A stretch of 64,000 bases of DNA, from positions 43,769 through 107,768 of the forward strand of contig JAFVGA010000020.1 in the NCBI GenBank assembly GCA_017475235.1, read 5' to 3'. The notes beneath the pieces are model-generated. The model did no database searches. It was not told where the DNA came from and worked only from the letters and a program-made list of their open reading frames with translations. This DNA is from Eubacterium sp. GTDB lineage: Bacteria > Bacillota > Clostridia > Lachnospirales > Lachnospiraceae. Below, piece by piece: positions 44,709 through 54,668 of this stretch. The position numbers were made by a program, and so were the translations under genes. Each line of letters starts with the position of its first letter. Position 1 is the first letter of the stretch.

Positions 44709-46691
44709 CTAATCCATCTTCTCCAATTCTGTTTTAAGAGTGGTTAGTCTATCTCTCATCTCAATAGCAGTCTCAAAGTCTAAGTCTGCTGCTGCTTGAT
44801 CCATTCTTTTCTTAACCTTCTTAATAAGCTCTTCAATCTCTTTTCTATCCATCGACTCAGGGTCTTTCTCGATTGTCTGAATCTGTTTATCAACCTGCTT
44901 ACTAATACTAATTAAATCTCTTACTTCTTTCTTGATAGTCTCAGGTGTGATTCCATGCTCCTCATTGTACTTCATCTGAAGTGCACGTCTTCTGTTTGTC
45001 TCATCTATCGCATTCTTCATACTGTCCGTAATCTCGTCTGCGTACATTATAACATGACCTTCAGCATTTCTAGCTGCACGACCGACAGTCTGAATGAGTG
45101 ATGTTTCTGATCTTAGAAAACCTTCTTTGTCGGCGTCTAAGATTGCGACGAGCGAAATCTCTGGAATATCAAGTCCCTCTCGTAGTAAGTTGATTCCGAC
45201 TAGAACGTCAAAGACATCTAATCTCATATCACGAACAATCTCAGTTCGCTCAAGCGTATCAATGTCCGAATGAAGATAACGAACTCTGATTCCAACTTCC
45301 TTCATGTAATCAGTCAAATCCTCTGCCATCTTCTTAGTGAGCGTTGTAACTAAAACTTTGTTGCCCTTCTCAGTCTCTTTATTTATCGCTGCAATCAAGT
45401 GGTCAATCTGACCATCGATTGGATGAACTTCTATCTCTGGGTCAAGTAGTCCAGTAGGTCTCAGAATCTGCTCTGCCCTATCTAGCTCGTGCTCCGCCTC
45501 GTACTCGCCTGGAGTGGCTGACACAAACATCATCTGATCAATCATGCTCTCGAACTCGTCAAACTTAAGCGGACGGTTGTCCTTTGCCGAAGGCAACCTA
45601 AAGCCGTATTCTACCAAGTTGCTCTTTCTCGACTGGTCGCCGTTATACATTCCGCGAATCTGTGGAATAGTCATATGCGACTCATCAATAATGATTAAAA
45701 AGTCGTCGCCAAAGTACTCAATCAATGTATGTGGAGTGGCTCCAGCAGGAAGTCCCGCCATATGTCTAGAATAGTTCTCAACTCCAGAGCAAAAGCCAGT
45801 CTCTTTTAGCATTTCTATATCAAAGTTTGTGCGCTCTGCAATTCTCTGCGCCTCAATTAACTTATCTTCCGATTTAAAGTAAGCAACCTGCTCCTTCAAC
45901 TCTTCTTCAATCGCTTTAATAGCACGTTCCAACTTGTCAGGTGCTGTCACGTAATGTGAGTTAGGAAAGATTGCAACATGTTCCATCTCTCTTTTCACTT
46001 CGCCAGTCAAAACATCAAACTCAACTATTCTGTCTATCTCATCGTCGAAGAATTCGACGCGTATAGCGCTGTCGCCATATGATGCTGGGTAGATTTCTAA
46101 GTTTTCGCCGCGGACTCTGAAAGTACCTCTGGTGAAATCCATATCGTTTCTGTCGTATTGAATCTCAACTAGTTTTCGAATCGCCTCTCCCCTGTCCTTT
46201 GTCATGCCAGGACGAAGAGATAGGACCATGTTCTTGTAATCGATTGGGTCACCCAAACCATAAATACAAGAAACCGATGCAATGATGATTACATCCTTCC
46301 TCTCCATAAGAGACATTGTGGCCGAGTGACGAAGTTTATCTATCTCATCATTGATTGATGAGTCTTTTTCTATATAAGTGTCCGTGCTTGGAACGTAGGC
46401 TTCTGGTTGATAGTAATCGTAGTACGATACAAAGTACTCAACAGCGTTCTCTGGGAAGAACTCTTTAAACTCACTGTAGAGCTGCGCCGCCAAAGTCTTA
46501 TTATGTGCGATGATAAGCGTTGGCTTTTGCACCTGCTCAATAACATTTGCCATTGTAAATGTTTTACCTGAGCCTGTTACTCCAAGAAGTGTTTGGAATT
46601 GCTCACCCTTTTTAAAGCCATCCACTAATTTCTCGATGGCCTCTGGCTGATCGCCCGTAGGTTTAAATTTTGAGTGAAGTTTAAATTCCAT
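44709..46691 (-). CDS. uvrB: Excinuclease ABC subunit B (UvrB)
   Basis: 660 residues. Helicase-like Walker [15 protein letters not shown], the beta-hairpin region with [38 protein letters not shown] and the C-terminal UVR domain ([17 protein letters not shown]) that contacts UvrC. Verifies damage in excision repair. No LexA-type box is visible before it; it appears to be read from the long operon that begins at the CdaR-type regulator. uvrC is not in the window. Confidence 0.98.
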   Translation of the reverse strand: MEFKLHSKFKPTGDQPEAIEKLVDGFKKGEQFQTLLGVTGSGKTFTMANVIEQVQKPTLIIAHNKTLAAQLYSEFKEFFPENAVEYFVSYYDYYQPEAYVPSTDTYIEKDSSINDEIDKLRHSATMSLMERKDVIIIASVSCIYGLGDPIDYKNMVLSLRPGMTKDRGEAIRKLVEIQYDRNDMDFTRGTFRVRGENLEIYPASYGDSAIRVEFFDDEIDRIVEFDVLTGEVKREMEHVAIFPNSHYVTAPDKLERAIKAIEEELKEQVAYFKSEDKLIEAQRIAERTNFDIEMLKETGFCSGVENYSRHMAGLPAGATPHTLIEYFGDDFLIIIDESHMTIPQIRGMYNGDQSRKSNLVEYGFRLPSAKDNRPLKFDEFESMIDQMMFVSATPGEYEAEHELDRAEQILRPTGLLDPEIEVHPIDGQIDHLIAAINKETEKGNKVLVTTLTKKMAEDLTDYMKEVGIRVRYLHSDIDTLERTEIVRDMRLDVFDVLVGINLLREGLDIPEISLVAILDADKEGFLRSETSLIQTVGRAARNAEGHVIMYADEITDSMKNAIDETNRRRALQMKYNEEHGITPETIKKEVRDLISISKQVDKQIQTIEKDPESMDRKEIEELIKKVKKRMDQAAADLDFETAIEMRDRLTTLKTELEKMD

Positions 46692-46722
46692 TTATTGACA
46701 TTCTCCATTATTTTTGGAAAAG

Positions 46723-47937
46723 TTATTTACTATTCTCTGGTTTAATTTCACCAATCTTAACAAGCATCAACTTAGTAATGATTGGTCCAACTATTTCGTA
46801 GATAATCGTTCCGCAAATTACTACTGCTGTTATCTGGTTCGCGTACTCCGGCACCACCGAAGAACACATCATCGCAAGTCCGATAGCAACTCCGGCCTGC
46901 GGAATCAGTCCAATACCAAGATACTTTCTGACATTTTCATGTGCGTGGCAAATCCTTGCTCCAAGATTTGCACCAACTAATTTTCCGATAACTCTAACAA
47001 CTATATATACAACACCAATCACTCCGATTGTTGGAATGACTTTTACATCTAGTCCTGCTCCCGTCACGAAGAAGAAAAGCATAAAGATTGGTGGTGTCAT
47101 TCTGTCCATCTGTTCAAACACTGGTCCCCATCTGCTCGATGTGTTTACAACTGTCATACTCATTGCCATACATGCAAGTAGTGGTGAGAAGTTTAGTTCT
47201 GGTACATGTGAAAGGCTGACAGTTAGTGCAACCATACAAATGGTGATAGCTAATCTATTTCCACGACCTGTAAAGAAGTGAATCAATACTGTAAAGATTA
47301 ATCCCATCACTACGCCAAACAAGATTGCGCCAAAGATTTCTTTTATTGGCTCAACAATTGTCATTACACTGAAATGCCCCGTCAAAGTCTTTGCAATAGC
47401 CACACAGATTCCGTATGACATCAAAGCTGTGGCATCGTCTATCGCTACAACAGGAATCAAGTTTTTAGAAACTGGACCCTTCGCCTTGTACTGCTTTGCA
47501 ACTAAGATAGTAGCTGCTGGATCTGTAGCTGCTGCTATCGCACCCATAATAAGTGCAAGCTGAATATTTCCAGTAACAATATATACTGCAATCGCCACCA
47601 AAACTGTAGCGCCAAGTGATTCTAGACACGCAATAACAATCGGCGTCTTACCAAGTTTCTTAATATACTTAAACTCAAATTCGGTACCGATTGAGAACGC
47701 GATAAAGCCCGTGGCTAAATCTTTGATGACATCAAACTTTGTAACCATCTGATGAGCCACATCCGTGCCAAGGAGGTGTTCAATCTGACTAGTGCCACAA
47801 ACCACTCCCGCAAGCAAACCTATTAAAATGTAACCTGTTACATTTGGCAGCTTGAACTGCTTAACAACTTTTCCAGCGAACAAGCACAAGAACAAACCAA
47901 CGCAAATGTAAATCAAAAAGATATATTTAGTCTCCAT
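46723..47937 (-). CDS. Cation:proton antiporter, CPA2 type
   Basis: 404 residues, about twelve helices. CPA2/Na+-H+ exchanger pattern with LPNVTGYILIGLLAG, AATDPAATILVAKQY (the antiporter Asp region) and FFVTGAGLDVKVI. No TrkA-N or other nucleotide-binding tail, so control must come from another protein. A PII-like protein is encoded seven bases upstream and is a natural candidate. Ion specificity unknown. Confidence 0.92.
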   Translation of the reverse strand: METKYIFLIYICVGLFLCLFAGKVVKQFKLPNVTGYILIGLLAGVVCGTSQIEHLLGTDVAHQMVTKFDVIKDLATGFIAFSIGTEFEFKYIKKLGKTPIVIACLESLGATVLVAIAVYIVTGNIQLALIMGAIAAATDPAATILVAKQYKAKGPVSKNLIPVVAIDDATALMSYGICVAIAKTLTGHFSVMTIVEPIKEIFGAILFGVVMGLIFTVLIHFFTGRGNRLAITICMVALTVSLSHVPELNFSPLLACMAMSMTVVNTSSRWGPVFEQMDRMTPPIFMLFFFVTGAGLDVKVIPTIGVIGVVYIVVRVIGKLVGANLGARICHAHENVRKYLGIGLIPQAGVAIGLAMMCSSVVPEYANQITAVVICGTIIYEIVGPIITKLMLVKIGEIKPENSK

Positions 47938-47944
47938 AGCCTTC

Positions 47945-48310
47945 CTATTCTTGTTCCTCTAAATTGTTGTCGCCCAAGCCTTCGGCGAAGTCGATTGGCA
48001 TTGTAAACATTACAGCAGTTCCCGACTGACTGATGTCTCCAATAACTTGATTGATTACTTCGCGTACTGGTTGAATTTGCTCATCTTTCAAAACAAACAT
48101 AAGCATCTTACACTCTTCATTGTACTCAAAGTTCTTTACGCGTCTGAACACGCCGCCCATAATGATTGAGTCGTCTGACCATGCATTAAGTCCAGCTGTC
48201 ATACTCTTCGCGTCAATGATTGTGCCATGCTTCACTCCGATATTTGCTAGTTCATCATTTAGATCGCTTATGAGTTCTGTCTGCTTCAAAATCAAAGTTA
48301 ATAATTTCAT
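47945..48310 (-). CDS. PII-like regulatory protein paired with the antiporter
   Basis: 121 residues with PII/CutA-like ferredoxin-type layout: KLLTLILKQTELISDLNDEL first strand-helix, GVKHGTIIDAKSM second, and VREVINQVIGDISQSGTAVMFTMPI at the end as in PII trimers. The T-loop region is short and has no PII tyrosine. Probably a nucleotide- or metabolite-binding regulator of the downstream antiporter; inferred from family and position. Confidence 0.7.
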   Translation of the reverse strand: MKLLTLILKQTELISDLNDELANIGVKHGTIIDAKSMTAGLNAWSDDSIIMGGVFRRVKNFEYNEECKMLMFVLKDEQIQPVREVINQVIGDISQSGTAVMFTMPIDFAEGLGDNNLEEQE

Positions 48311-48320
48311 CTCTCTACTC

Positions 48321-49484
48321 CTACTTTATTTTCTTCGCCAAAATACTCTTGGCTACATTTAATTGCTTATCTGTCTTTGCATCGTTCTCCACCTTCACAT
48401 CAGGTGTGATTCCCTTGCCATTAATGTTTTTGCCACTTGGTGTGTAGTATTTTTTGATTGTAAGTTTAAGGGCTGAACCATCTGAGAATGGGAATGTGTT
48501 TTGAACAACACCTTTTCCATAACTCTTAGTTCCAACGATTGTACCCGCCTTGAAGTCCTGAATAGCTCCAGAGAAAATCTCTGCTGCACTTGCACTTCCC
48601 TCGTTTTGAAGAACTACAATTGGAAGTTTTAGACACTTGGCATCTGATTTTTCCTCTTCTCTATTTCCATTCTTGTCCTTCGTGAAAACGACCACACCCT
48701 CTGGCAAAATGTCATCTAACATCTTTACTACTGTGTCATACAATCCACCTGGGTTATATCTAAGGTCAAAGATTATTCCCTTAACCTTTTTCTTCTTTAG
48801 CTTCTTTATATGCTTTTCAAACTGCTCGGCAGTGTTTTGGTCAAACTCTGATATAGCAATGTATCCAATATTGTTTTTCTTATCTATTATCTTTGAATCA
48901 ACGCTAGGAGAATCAACTGACTTTCTAACTAGTGTCACTGTTTTATACTTTGCAGTTTTTGGATCTAGTATTTTAAGAGTAACTTTTGTGTCCTCTTTGC
49001 CCTTCATCTTAGATACTACTTTAGTTAATTCTTTTCCTGTCACATCTTTGCCGTCGACCTGGGCTATAATGTCATCTTTCTTAAGTCCAGCTTTCTTGGC
49101 AGGACTCTTGTCTAGCACTTTCACGATTGAGATAATTCCATTTTTATCATCCTGTGTAACTAACGCGCCTATTCCAACATACTTGCCAGAAGATTCTTGC
49201 TGTAAATCCTTGTACTCTTCTTTTGTGAAGTACTCTGAGTATGGGTCATCCAAACCTTCAATCAATCCTTTGTATGTGCCCTCTGTCATTTTGCTTTTGT
49301 CGATCTTGCCAAAGTAGTATGCGTCCACTAGCTGCTCCATAAGTGTCATTTTCTTGGCTGACATCTCGCTTACTGTGGTGTCTTTCGGCATAGCAAAATA
49401 AATACCAGCACCAATACCAATAACTAGTATTGCTGCTGATACAACTCCAAGTATAAATCCTTTTCTAAATTTTTTGTCGCTCAT
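48321..49484 (-). CDS. C-terminal processing peptidase, S41 family (CtpA/CtpB-like)
   Basis: 387 residues: N-terminal membrane anchor (about 10-30), a PDZ domain (about 90-170, GIGALVTQD and KKDDIIAQVDG) and an S41 protease domain with FDLRYNPGGL, the nucleophile block LQNEGSASAAEIF and the catalytic-Lys block GTKSYGKGVVQ. Extracellular processing of exported proteins. Placed directly after the EnvC-like gene. Confidence 0.95.
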   Translation of the reverse strand: MSDKKFRKGFILGVVSAAILVIGIGAGIYFAMPKDTTVSEMSAKKMTLMEQLVDAYYFGKIDKSKMTEGTYKGLIEGLDDPYSEYFTKEEYKDLQQESSGKYVGIGALVTQDDKNGIISIVKVLDKSPAKKAGLKKDDIIAQVDGKDVTGKELTKVVSKMKGKEDTKVTLKILDPKTAKYKTVTLVRKSVDSPSVDSKIIDKKNNIGYIAISEFDQNTAEQFEKHIKKLKKKKVKGIIFDLRYNPGGLYDTVVKMLDDILPEGVVVFTKDKNGNREEEKSDAKCLKLPIVVLQNEGSASAAEIFSGAIQDFKAGTIVGTKSYGKGVVQNTFPFSDGSALKLTIKKYYTPSGKNINGKGITPDVKVENDAKTDKQLNVAKSILAKKIK

Positions 49485-49487
49485 ATT

Positions 49488-50654
49488 CTATCCTATATAG
49501 TTATGCGGGTTCACATAGGAACCATTTTTCTGCACTCCGAAGTGCAAATGGTTTCCTGTGGACGAACCAGTAGTTCCTACCAGTCCGATCGTTTGCCCTT
49601 TATTAACATGCTGTCCTGTTTTTGCAATTCTTGCTGACATATGCATATACACAGATACCACTCCATTGCCGTGGCTTATTCCAATCCAGTTTCCTGCTGT
49701 AGAACTAAAACTAGACCAAGCAACTGTACCTGCTTTGGCTGCCACAATAGGTGTACCTGCTGGAGCACCTATATCTAGGCCTGAGTGGAATCCTCCGCCG
49801 CTTCCGCCAAATGGATCTCCTCTGTATCCATACTCAGAAGTGATAGTATGACTAGATGGGCAAGGCCATGTCCATCCGCCGCCTTTTGTTCCTTTGCTTC
49901 CCTTATACTTGACTGATGAAGATGCAGTGTTGTTGTACTGATTCTCAGCCCTCTCAGCTGCTGCTATAGCTGCCTGTTGTGCTGCAATCTCACCAGCAAT
50001 TCTTTTTTCAGAAGCTTCACTGTGTTTAATCAAATCATCGTAACCAGACAATTCTTTTTTCTTGCTAGCCTCTAGGTTTTTAAGCGATACCTGCTCTGCT
50101 TTTTGCTTATCTTGAAGTGCAAGCAAGTTGTCTTTCTCATCACTTAATGCTTTTTTAGACTTTGCAATTCTATCTTGAGTTTCTTTTAGCTTATTAAACA
50201 TCTTTCTATCGTAAGATGATAGTTCAGTAATATACTCAGCCTTGTTTAGGAAATCACTGATGCTCTTTGAGTTAAGCAACATATCAAGCATCTCAGTGTC
50301 ACCATTCTCATACATAAACTGGATGCGCTTTTCCATATCCGCATTTTGTGAAATCACGCTCGCTTTAGCTTTTTTAAGTCTCTTCTTTGTCTTCTTTATA
50401 TCACTTTGAGTCTTATCTAGTTTCTTTTTGTTTTCATAGATTTGTACAGCTACGCTTGAAAGTTGTTTATCAACTGAAGCCAAATATTTTTTGGCCTCGC
50501 TCTTCTTTTTCTTATACTTATTCTTGTTAGCCGCAGCAGCTGCCTTTTGGTTTTTAAGTTCATTCAACTTATCACTCTTCACAACGGCAATCGAAGTAAA
50601 CGACAAAGATGCCGCTAACACTAATGATAAAACTACTCTCATAAATCTTTTCAT
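49488..50654 (-). CDS. Secreted coiled-coil M23 peptidase (EnvC/PcsB-like)
   Basis: 388 residues: signal peptide, ~200 residues of coiled coil (KKKSEAKKYLASVDKQL onward, ELSSYDRKMFNKL), an Ala-rich linker and a LytM/M23 domain with GFHSGLDIGAPAG (HxxxD) and GNHLHFGV (HxH), so the zinc site is intact. In Firmicutes such hydrolases are controlled through FtsEX, which is encoded immediately upstream (4-base gap to ftsX). Splits peptidoglycan during division. Confidence 0.93.
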   Translation of the reverse strand: MKRFMRVVLSLVLAASLSFTSIAVVKSDKLNELKNQKAAAAANKNKYKKKKSEAKKYLASVDKQLSSVAVQIYENKKKLDKTQSDIKKTKKRLKKAKASVISQNADMEKRIQFMYENGDTEMLDMLLNSKSISDFLNKAEYITELSSYDRKMFNKLKETQDRIAKSKKALSDEKDNLLALQDKQKAEQVSLKNLEASKKKELSGYDDLIKHSEASEKRIAGEIAAQQAAIAAAERAENQYNNTASSSVKYKGSKGTKGGGWTWPCPSSHTITSEYGYRGDPFGGSGGGFHSGLDIGAPAGTPIVAAKAGTVAWSSFSSTAGNWIGISHGNGVVSVYMHMSARIAKTGQHVNKGQTIGLVGTTGSSTGNHLHFGVQKNGSYVNPHNYIG

Positions 50655-50658
50655 ACTA

Positions 50659-51567
50659 CTACACCTTCAAATGCTTTCTGATTGAGAAGAATGATCCAAT
50701 CAAACCAATACCCATTCCAATTCCAATTCCAACTGGAATCAAAATAGCAAACACTGTGCTCTGTGGCGCGAATGAAATGTTTCTCGCAAACACGCCAAAC
50801 TTACTTATAATCAAACCTATTAGTTTTGAATAAACCACAAACATAATGACAAGTGGAATAATTGATCCGATAAGCCCAATTGTTACACCCTCTATTACAA
50901 ATGGTGCTCTAACAAAACTGTTTGTAGAACCAATAAGTTTCATAATCTTAATTTCTTCTTTGCGCACATTAATACCAATCATTACTGTGTTGCTAATTAG
51001 GAATACTCCAACACCTAGCAATATGATAATAAGTGCAATCGATACATAGCCCAAAAGTCTCTCTAGATTAGTAAGTGTAGCCTTTGCCTTCTGGGAATGT
51101 TTAACTTTTCTAATACCTTCTATCTTTTTTACATCCTTAACAAACTGATCTTGTGTCTTTATGTTTTTCAAATAGATAGTATATGATGCAGAGTTTGCCA
51201 AAGGATTGTTTTTCTCAAAACCTTTTGCTAGCTCTGGGTCTTCTTTGAAGTAGTCTTCCTTAAAATCACTCCAAGCTTTCTCCGCTGAAGTAAACTTCAT
51301 AGACTTAACTCTCTTGTCAGCCTTAATCTGTTTTCCAATCTCATCAATCTTTTCCTGTGAAGTATTATTTTCAAAGAAAACTGTCACTCCAACTTTTTGC
51401 TCTAGTTCTTTTTCCATGTAATTAACATTGATGATAATCGCTAAAATTACACTGATAAGGAAAATACACGCAGCAACCGTTCCTATAGATGCCACCGAGT
51501 ATAGTTTGTTTCTCTTTATATTAACTAAACCTTGCTTTACGCAATAGCTTGCACTTCTTGCACTCAT
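50659..51567 (-). CDS. ftsX: Cell division protein FtsX
   Basis: 302 residues: four membrane helices (about 25-48, 170-195, 220-245 and 270-292) with an extracellular domain between the first and second that includes EQKVGVTVFFENNT, the FtsX pattern. Partner of FtsE; together they pass ATP-driven shape changes to the peptidoglycan hydrolase. The ATG overlaps the ftsE stop by one base (TAATG). Confidence 0.96.
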   Translation of the reverse strand: MSARSASYCVKQGLVNIKRNKLYSVASIGTVAACIFLISVILAIIINVNYMEKELEQKVGVTVFFENNTSQEKIDEIGKQIKADKRVKSMKFTSAEKAWSDFKEDYFKEDPELAKGFEKNNPLANSASYTIYLKNIKTQDQFVKDVKKIEGIRKVKHSQKAKATLTNLERLLGYVSIALIIILLGVGVFLISNTVMIGINVRKEEIKIMKLIGSTNSFVRAPFVIEGVTIGLIGSIIPLVIMFVVYSKLIGLIISKFGVFARNISFAPQSTVFAILIPVGIGIGMGIGLIGSFFSIRKHLKV

Positions 51568-52238
51568 TATTTGTCCCCCTTGTCGTCGTTAATTTTTACG
51601 CCTTGCTTTAGGGTAATGACACGCTTCTTCATCTGCTCAACTATTTCCATATTGTGAGTAACCACAATAACTGTAGTTCCCTGTTCGTTTACTTTATCAA
51701 GCAGTTTCATAATCTCCCATGCGTTATCAGGGTCCAAGTTTCCTGTAGGCTCATCTGCCAAAAGAATATCTGGCTTGTTAACTAGCGCCCTAGCTAGAGA
51801 TACCCTCTGTTGTTCTCCGCCTGATAGCTCGTCTGGGTTTGATCTATATTTTTCTGAAAGCCCAACTAGATTTAAAACTCTAGCTGTATTTTTCTTAATA
51901 TCTTTTTTATTTACACCGATTACGTGCTGTGCAAATGTAATGTTTGAATAAACGTCTCTATCATTTAGAAGTCTAAAATCTTGGAAAACTACTCCCACGT
52001 TTCTTCTGTATCTAGCCACGCCTTTAGATCTAAGTTTTGCAATATCCACTCCATTTATCTCGATAGTTCCCTCAGTAGGTTTGAGCTCTCTTAGAAGCAT
52101 CTTAATAAATGTAGATTTACCAGATCCACTAGCTCCCACTACAAAAACAAACTCGCCATCGTTTATCTTCATGTTAAGGTTCTTAATGGCTGGAAGTCCA
52201 TTTCCATATGATTTTGTCACGTTCTTTACTTCTATCAT
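51567..52238 (-). CDS. ftsE: Cell division ATP-binding protein FtsE
   Basis: 223 residues, ABC ATPase with GASGSGKSTFIKML, GVVFQDFRLL (FtsE Q-loop wording), LSGGEQQRVSLARAL and [13 protein letters not shown]. Works with FtsX at the septum. GGAGAAATAAATG joins it to the regulator gene upstream (stop codon directly before the ATG). Confidence 0.97.
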   Translation of the reverse strand: MIEVKNVTKSYGNGLPAIKNLNMKINDGEFVFVVGASGSGKSTFIKMLLRELKPTEGTIEINGVDIAKLRSKGVARYRRNVGVVFQDFRLLNDRDVYSNITFAQHVIGVNKKDIKKNTARVLNLVGLSEKYRSNPDELSGGEQQRVSLARALVNKPDILLADEPTGNLDPDNAWEIMKLLDKVNEQGTTVIVVTHNMEIVEQMKKRVITLKQGVKINDDKGDK

Positions 52239-53300
52239 TTATTTCTCCATATCATCCATATACTCGATGTATTTTTTCATCATCATAACAACTCTAAACA
52301 TCATGGCATCTTCAAACTCGCGAAGATCAAATCCTGTATTTTTCTTGATTTTGTCCACTCTGTAAACCAATGTGTTTCTGTGAATAAACAACTGTCTAGC
52401 CGCCTCTGAAATGTTTAAGTTGTTCTCAAACATTTTTTCAACTGTCACTGCTGTTTCGTTATCAAACACCTCTGGCACTTCTCCGCCAAAGACTTCATCT
52501 AAATATTCTTTGCATCTGTTAAGAGGCATCTGGTAAATTAGTTTTTCAATTCCAATTTCTTTGTATGAAACAACTTGCTCTTCTGTTCTAAATATTTTGC
52601 CTACCTCTAAAGCAATTCTTGCCTCGTTATAAGCATCAGCTGTCTCTTTTATGTTCTTAATAATTGAACTGTATGAAACTCTAGCGTTTTGCATAATCTC
52701 AGTGTTTAACATATCAACCATTGCGTATGCTAAATCTGAAGCCTCCGCCAAATCCTTTGTGTCGACTAGTTCTTTGACGAGGACTATGTTTTTATTATCT
52801 ACATCTGAAATAAGATCTGAATCTTCCACTAAAGCATTCTTTAATGCCTCTATCACTATTCCGTTTTTCTCATGCTCAGACTCGATGATGAATACACACT
52901 TTTCACCCTTAACTTCTACACCCAGTTCTTTAGTCTGGTTCTTTAGGTCGGTTGGTAAGATGTCGTTTGAGATAAGTTTCTTTAGAAATTCATTCTCATC
53001 TGATGCCTCGCTGCTAGATAGGTTTTCAATCTGGAAGGCTGTCATCTCGCCCACCATCTTTGCATCTTTACCCTTAGCCACTAAAATCATGCCATTAGAT
53101 AGTTTATAAAAACAAAGTGATGATTGTTCGTCACCTTTCTTTTTGGATTTGGCAAATTCAATAACGGCATCAGAAATCTTATCATCTTCGTCTGTAGTAT
53201 TTGCCACAATTTTTCCGTTTAAATCGTACACAAATAAATCGACTTTTGATATCTTCTTAATGCCGTCTAATGTATCTTTTAAAGTTTTATTTGTAATCAT
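52239..53300 (-). CDS. CdaR/PucR-type transcriptional regulator
   Basis: 353 residues. N-terminal ~100-residue sensory module, a PucR-type GGDEF-like middle, and a C-terminal HTH_30: ENNLNISEAARQLFIHRNT followed by LVYRVDKIKKNTGFDLR. Family members respond to sugar acids or amino acids. Unusual context: it heads the ftsEX/envC/ctp cluster with no gap to ftsE. An inverted repeat (53325-53347) sits in its leader and could be its own operator. Confidence 0.85.
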   Translation of the reverse strand: MITNKTLKDTLDGIKKISKVDLFVYDLNGKIVANTTDEDDKISDAVIEFAKSKKKGDEQSSLCFYKLSNGMILVAKGKDAKMVGEMTAFQIENLSSSEASDENEFLKKLISNDILPTDLKNQTKELGVEVKGEKCVFIIESEHEKNGIVIEALKNALVEDSDLISDVDNKNIVLVKELVDTKDLAEASDLAYAMVDMLNTEIMQNARVSYSSIIKNIKETADAYNEARIALEVGKIFRTEEQVVSYKEIGIEKLIYQMPLNRCKEYLDEVFGGEVPEVFDNETAVTVEKMFENNLNISEAARQLFIHRNTLVYRVDKIKKNTGFDLREFEDAMMFRVVMMMKKYIEYMDDMEK

Positions 53301-53324
53301 AAAAACCCCTTAAAATCCGCCTTT

Positions 53325-53347
53325 TTGCACCACAAAATATAGTGCAA
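53325..53347. promoter_or_regulatory. Inverted repeat in the cdaR-like leader
   Basis: TTGCAC and GTGCAA separated by 11 AT-rich bases, downstream of the predicted start of transcription and upstream of the ATG. Could be an operator or an RNA hairpin. Confidence 0.45.
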
Positions 53348-53360
53348 CACACCTCTTATA

Positions 53361-53389
53361 ATTGTAAATCAGACACCCGAAAAATACAA
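53361..53389 (-). promoter_or_regulatory. Promoter of the cdaR-ftsEX cluster
   Basis: TTGTAT, 17-base spacer, TACAAT on the minus strand, about 60 bases upstream of the regulator ATG. No other promoter of comparable quality is obvious before the uvr genes. Confidence 0.6.
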
Positions 53390-53457
53390 GAAAAATGGGG
53401 GTAAACTTGTGCTATTTTTCAATAAAATAATTATCATATTATTCTTTTTTATCATTA

Positions 53458-53486
53458 AAAAAGAGAGCGGAAACCGCTCTCTTTTT
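53458..53486 (-). terminator. Terminator after the UgpC-type ATPase gene
   Basis: Thirteen-base stem AAAAAGAGAGCGG with its complement and a three-base loop, 18 bases after the stop codon. Confidence 0.9.
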
Positions 53487-53503
53487 CTATATAGAAAATA
53501 TTA

Positions 53504-54622
53504 TTAGTTAGTAATAACTTCTTCTGTATCTTTGTCGAAGATATGGATTTTGTTAACATCCATAGCCATAGTAACTTCATCACCCACTCTAGCATCTGTA
53601 CGAGCGTTAACCTTAGCTGCGCACTCGAAACCTTCAATATCAAAGTGTAGGTGTACTTCAGCACCAAGAAGTTCGTAGATCTTAATCTTTGTCTCGAACT
53701 TGCTGTCTGGTGACATTTCGATGAAGCTTTCCTCATCATGAATGTCCTCAGGTCTGATACCCATAATTACCTGCTTACCAACATATCCGCCGTCAACTAA
53801 TGCCTTAGCTTGATCTGCTGGAACCTTAATGTATGTACGAGCCTGACCAATGTGAAGCATAATGTCATCACCCTGCTTTTCAACTTCACAATCGATGAAG
53901 TTCATCTGTGGTGAACCCATGAATCCAGCAACGAATAAGTTAGCTGGCTTATCATATAAGTTCTTAGGTGAATCAACCTGCTGTACAACACCGTCTTTCA
54001 TAACGATGATTCTTGTACCTAGAGTCATAGCCTCTGTCTGGTCGTGTGTTACGTAAATGATAGTAGCATCTAAGTCTTTGTGTAGTTTAGCAATCTCGAC
54101 ACGCATCTGTACTCTCAACTTAGCATCCAAGTTTGATAGAGGCTCATCCATCAAGAATACTTTAGGGTTACGAACGATTGCACGTCCCATAGCCACACGC
54201 TGTCTCTGACCACCTGATAAAGCCTTTGGCTTACGATCAAGCAATGCTTCTAGATCCAAAATCTTAGCTGCTTCTTTAACTAATCTTTCCTGTTCAGCCT
54301 TTGGAACTTTTCTTAGTTTAAGTCCAAATGCCATGTTATCGTATACTGTCATATGTGGATATAGAGCGTAGTTCTGGAATACCATCGCGATATCACGATC
54401 CTTAGGCTCTACATCGTTTACCAATCTATCTCCGATGTATAACTCACCAGATGAAATTTCTTCCAAACCAGCGATCATACGAAGTGTAGTAGATTTACCA
54501 CAACCTGATGGTCCTACGAAAACGATAAATTCTTTGTCTTTGATTTCTAAGTCGAAATCTTTTACGGCATGAAATCCGTTAGGATAAATTTTATTAATCC
54601 CTTTTAATGATAAACTTGCCAT
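53504..54622 (-). CDS. Sugar ABC transporter ATP-binding protein, UgpC/MsmK type
   Basis: 372 residues: Walker A GPSGCGKSTTLRMIAG, NYALYPHMTVYDN, LSGGQRQRVAMGRA, VFLMDEPLSNLDAK, then the MalK-type regulatory barrel (residues ~240-372, GIRPEDIHDEE). These ATPases often serve several sugar uptake systems, which fits its isolated position without permease or binding-protein genes. Own promoter and terminator; GGAGGGAAAC before the ATG. Confidence 0.95.
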   Translation of the reverse strand: MASLSLKGINKIYPNGFHAVKDFDLEIKDKEFIVFVGPSGCGKSTTLRMIAGLEEISSGELYIGDRLVNDVEPKDRDIAMVFQNYALYPHMTVYDNMAFGLKLRKVPKAEQERLVKEAAKILDLEALLDRKPKALSGGQRQRVAMGRAIVRNPKVFLMDEPLSNLDAKLRVQMRVEIAKLHKDLDATIIYVTHDQTEAMTLGTRIIVMKDGVVQQVDSPKNLYDKPANLFVAGFMGSPQMNFIDCEVEKQGDDIMLHIGQARTYIKVPADQAKALVDGGYVGKQVIMGIRPEDIHDEESFIEMSPDSKFETKIKIYELLGAEVHLHFDIEGFECAAKVNARTDARVGDEVTMAMDVNKIHIFDKDTEEVITN

Positions 54623-54668
54623 GTTTCCCTCCTGAAACTAATAATATTTTATTTTCCTCACCCCGTTC

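Noticed and set aside
46692-46722. Possible SOS control site before uvrB
   Set aside because: No GAAC-N4-GTTC or similar LexA box is present in the short gap.
53455-53739. Minus-strand frame overlapping the end of the UgpC-type gene
   Set aside because: Shadow frame that runs through the terminator; the UgpC frame has full family motifs.
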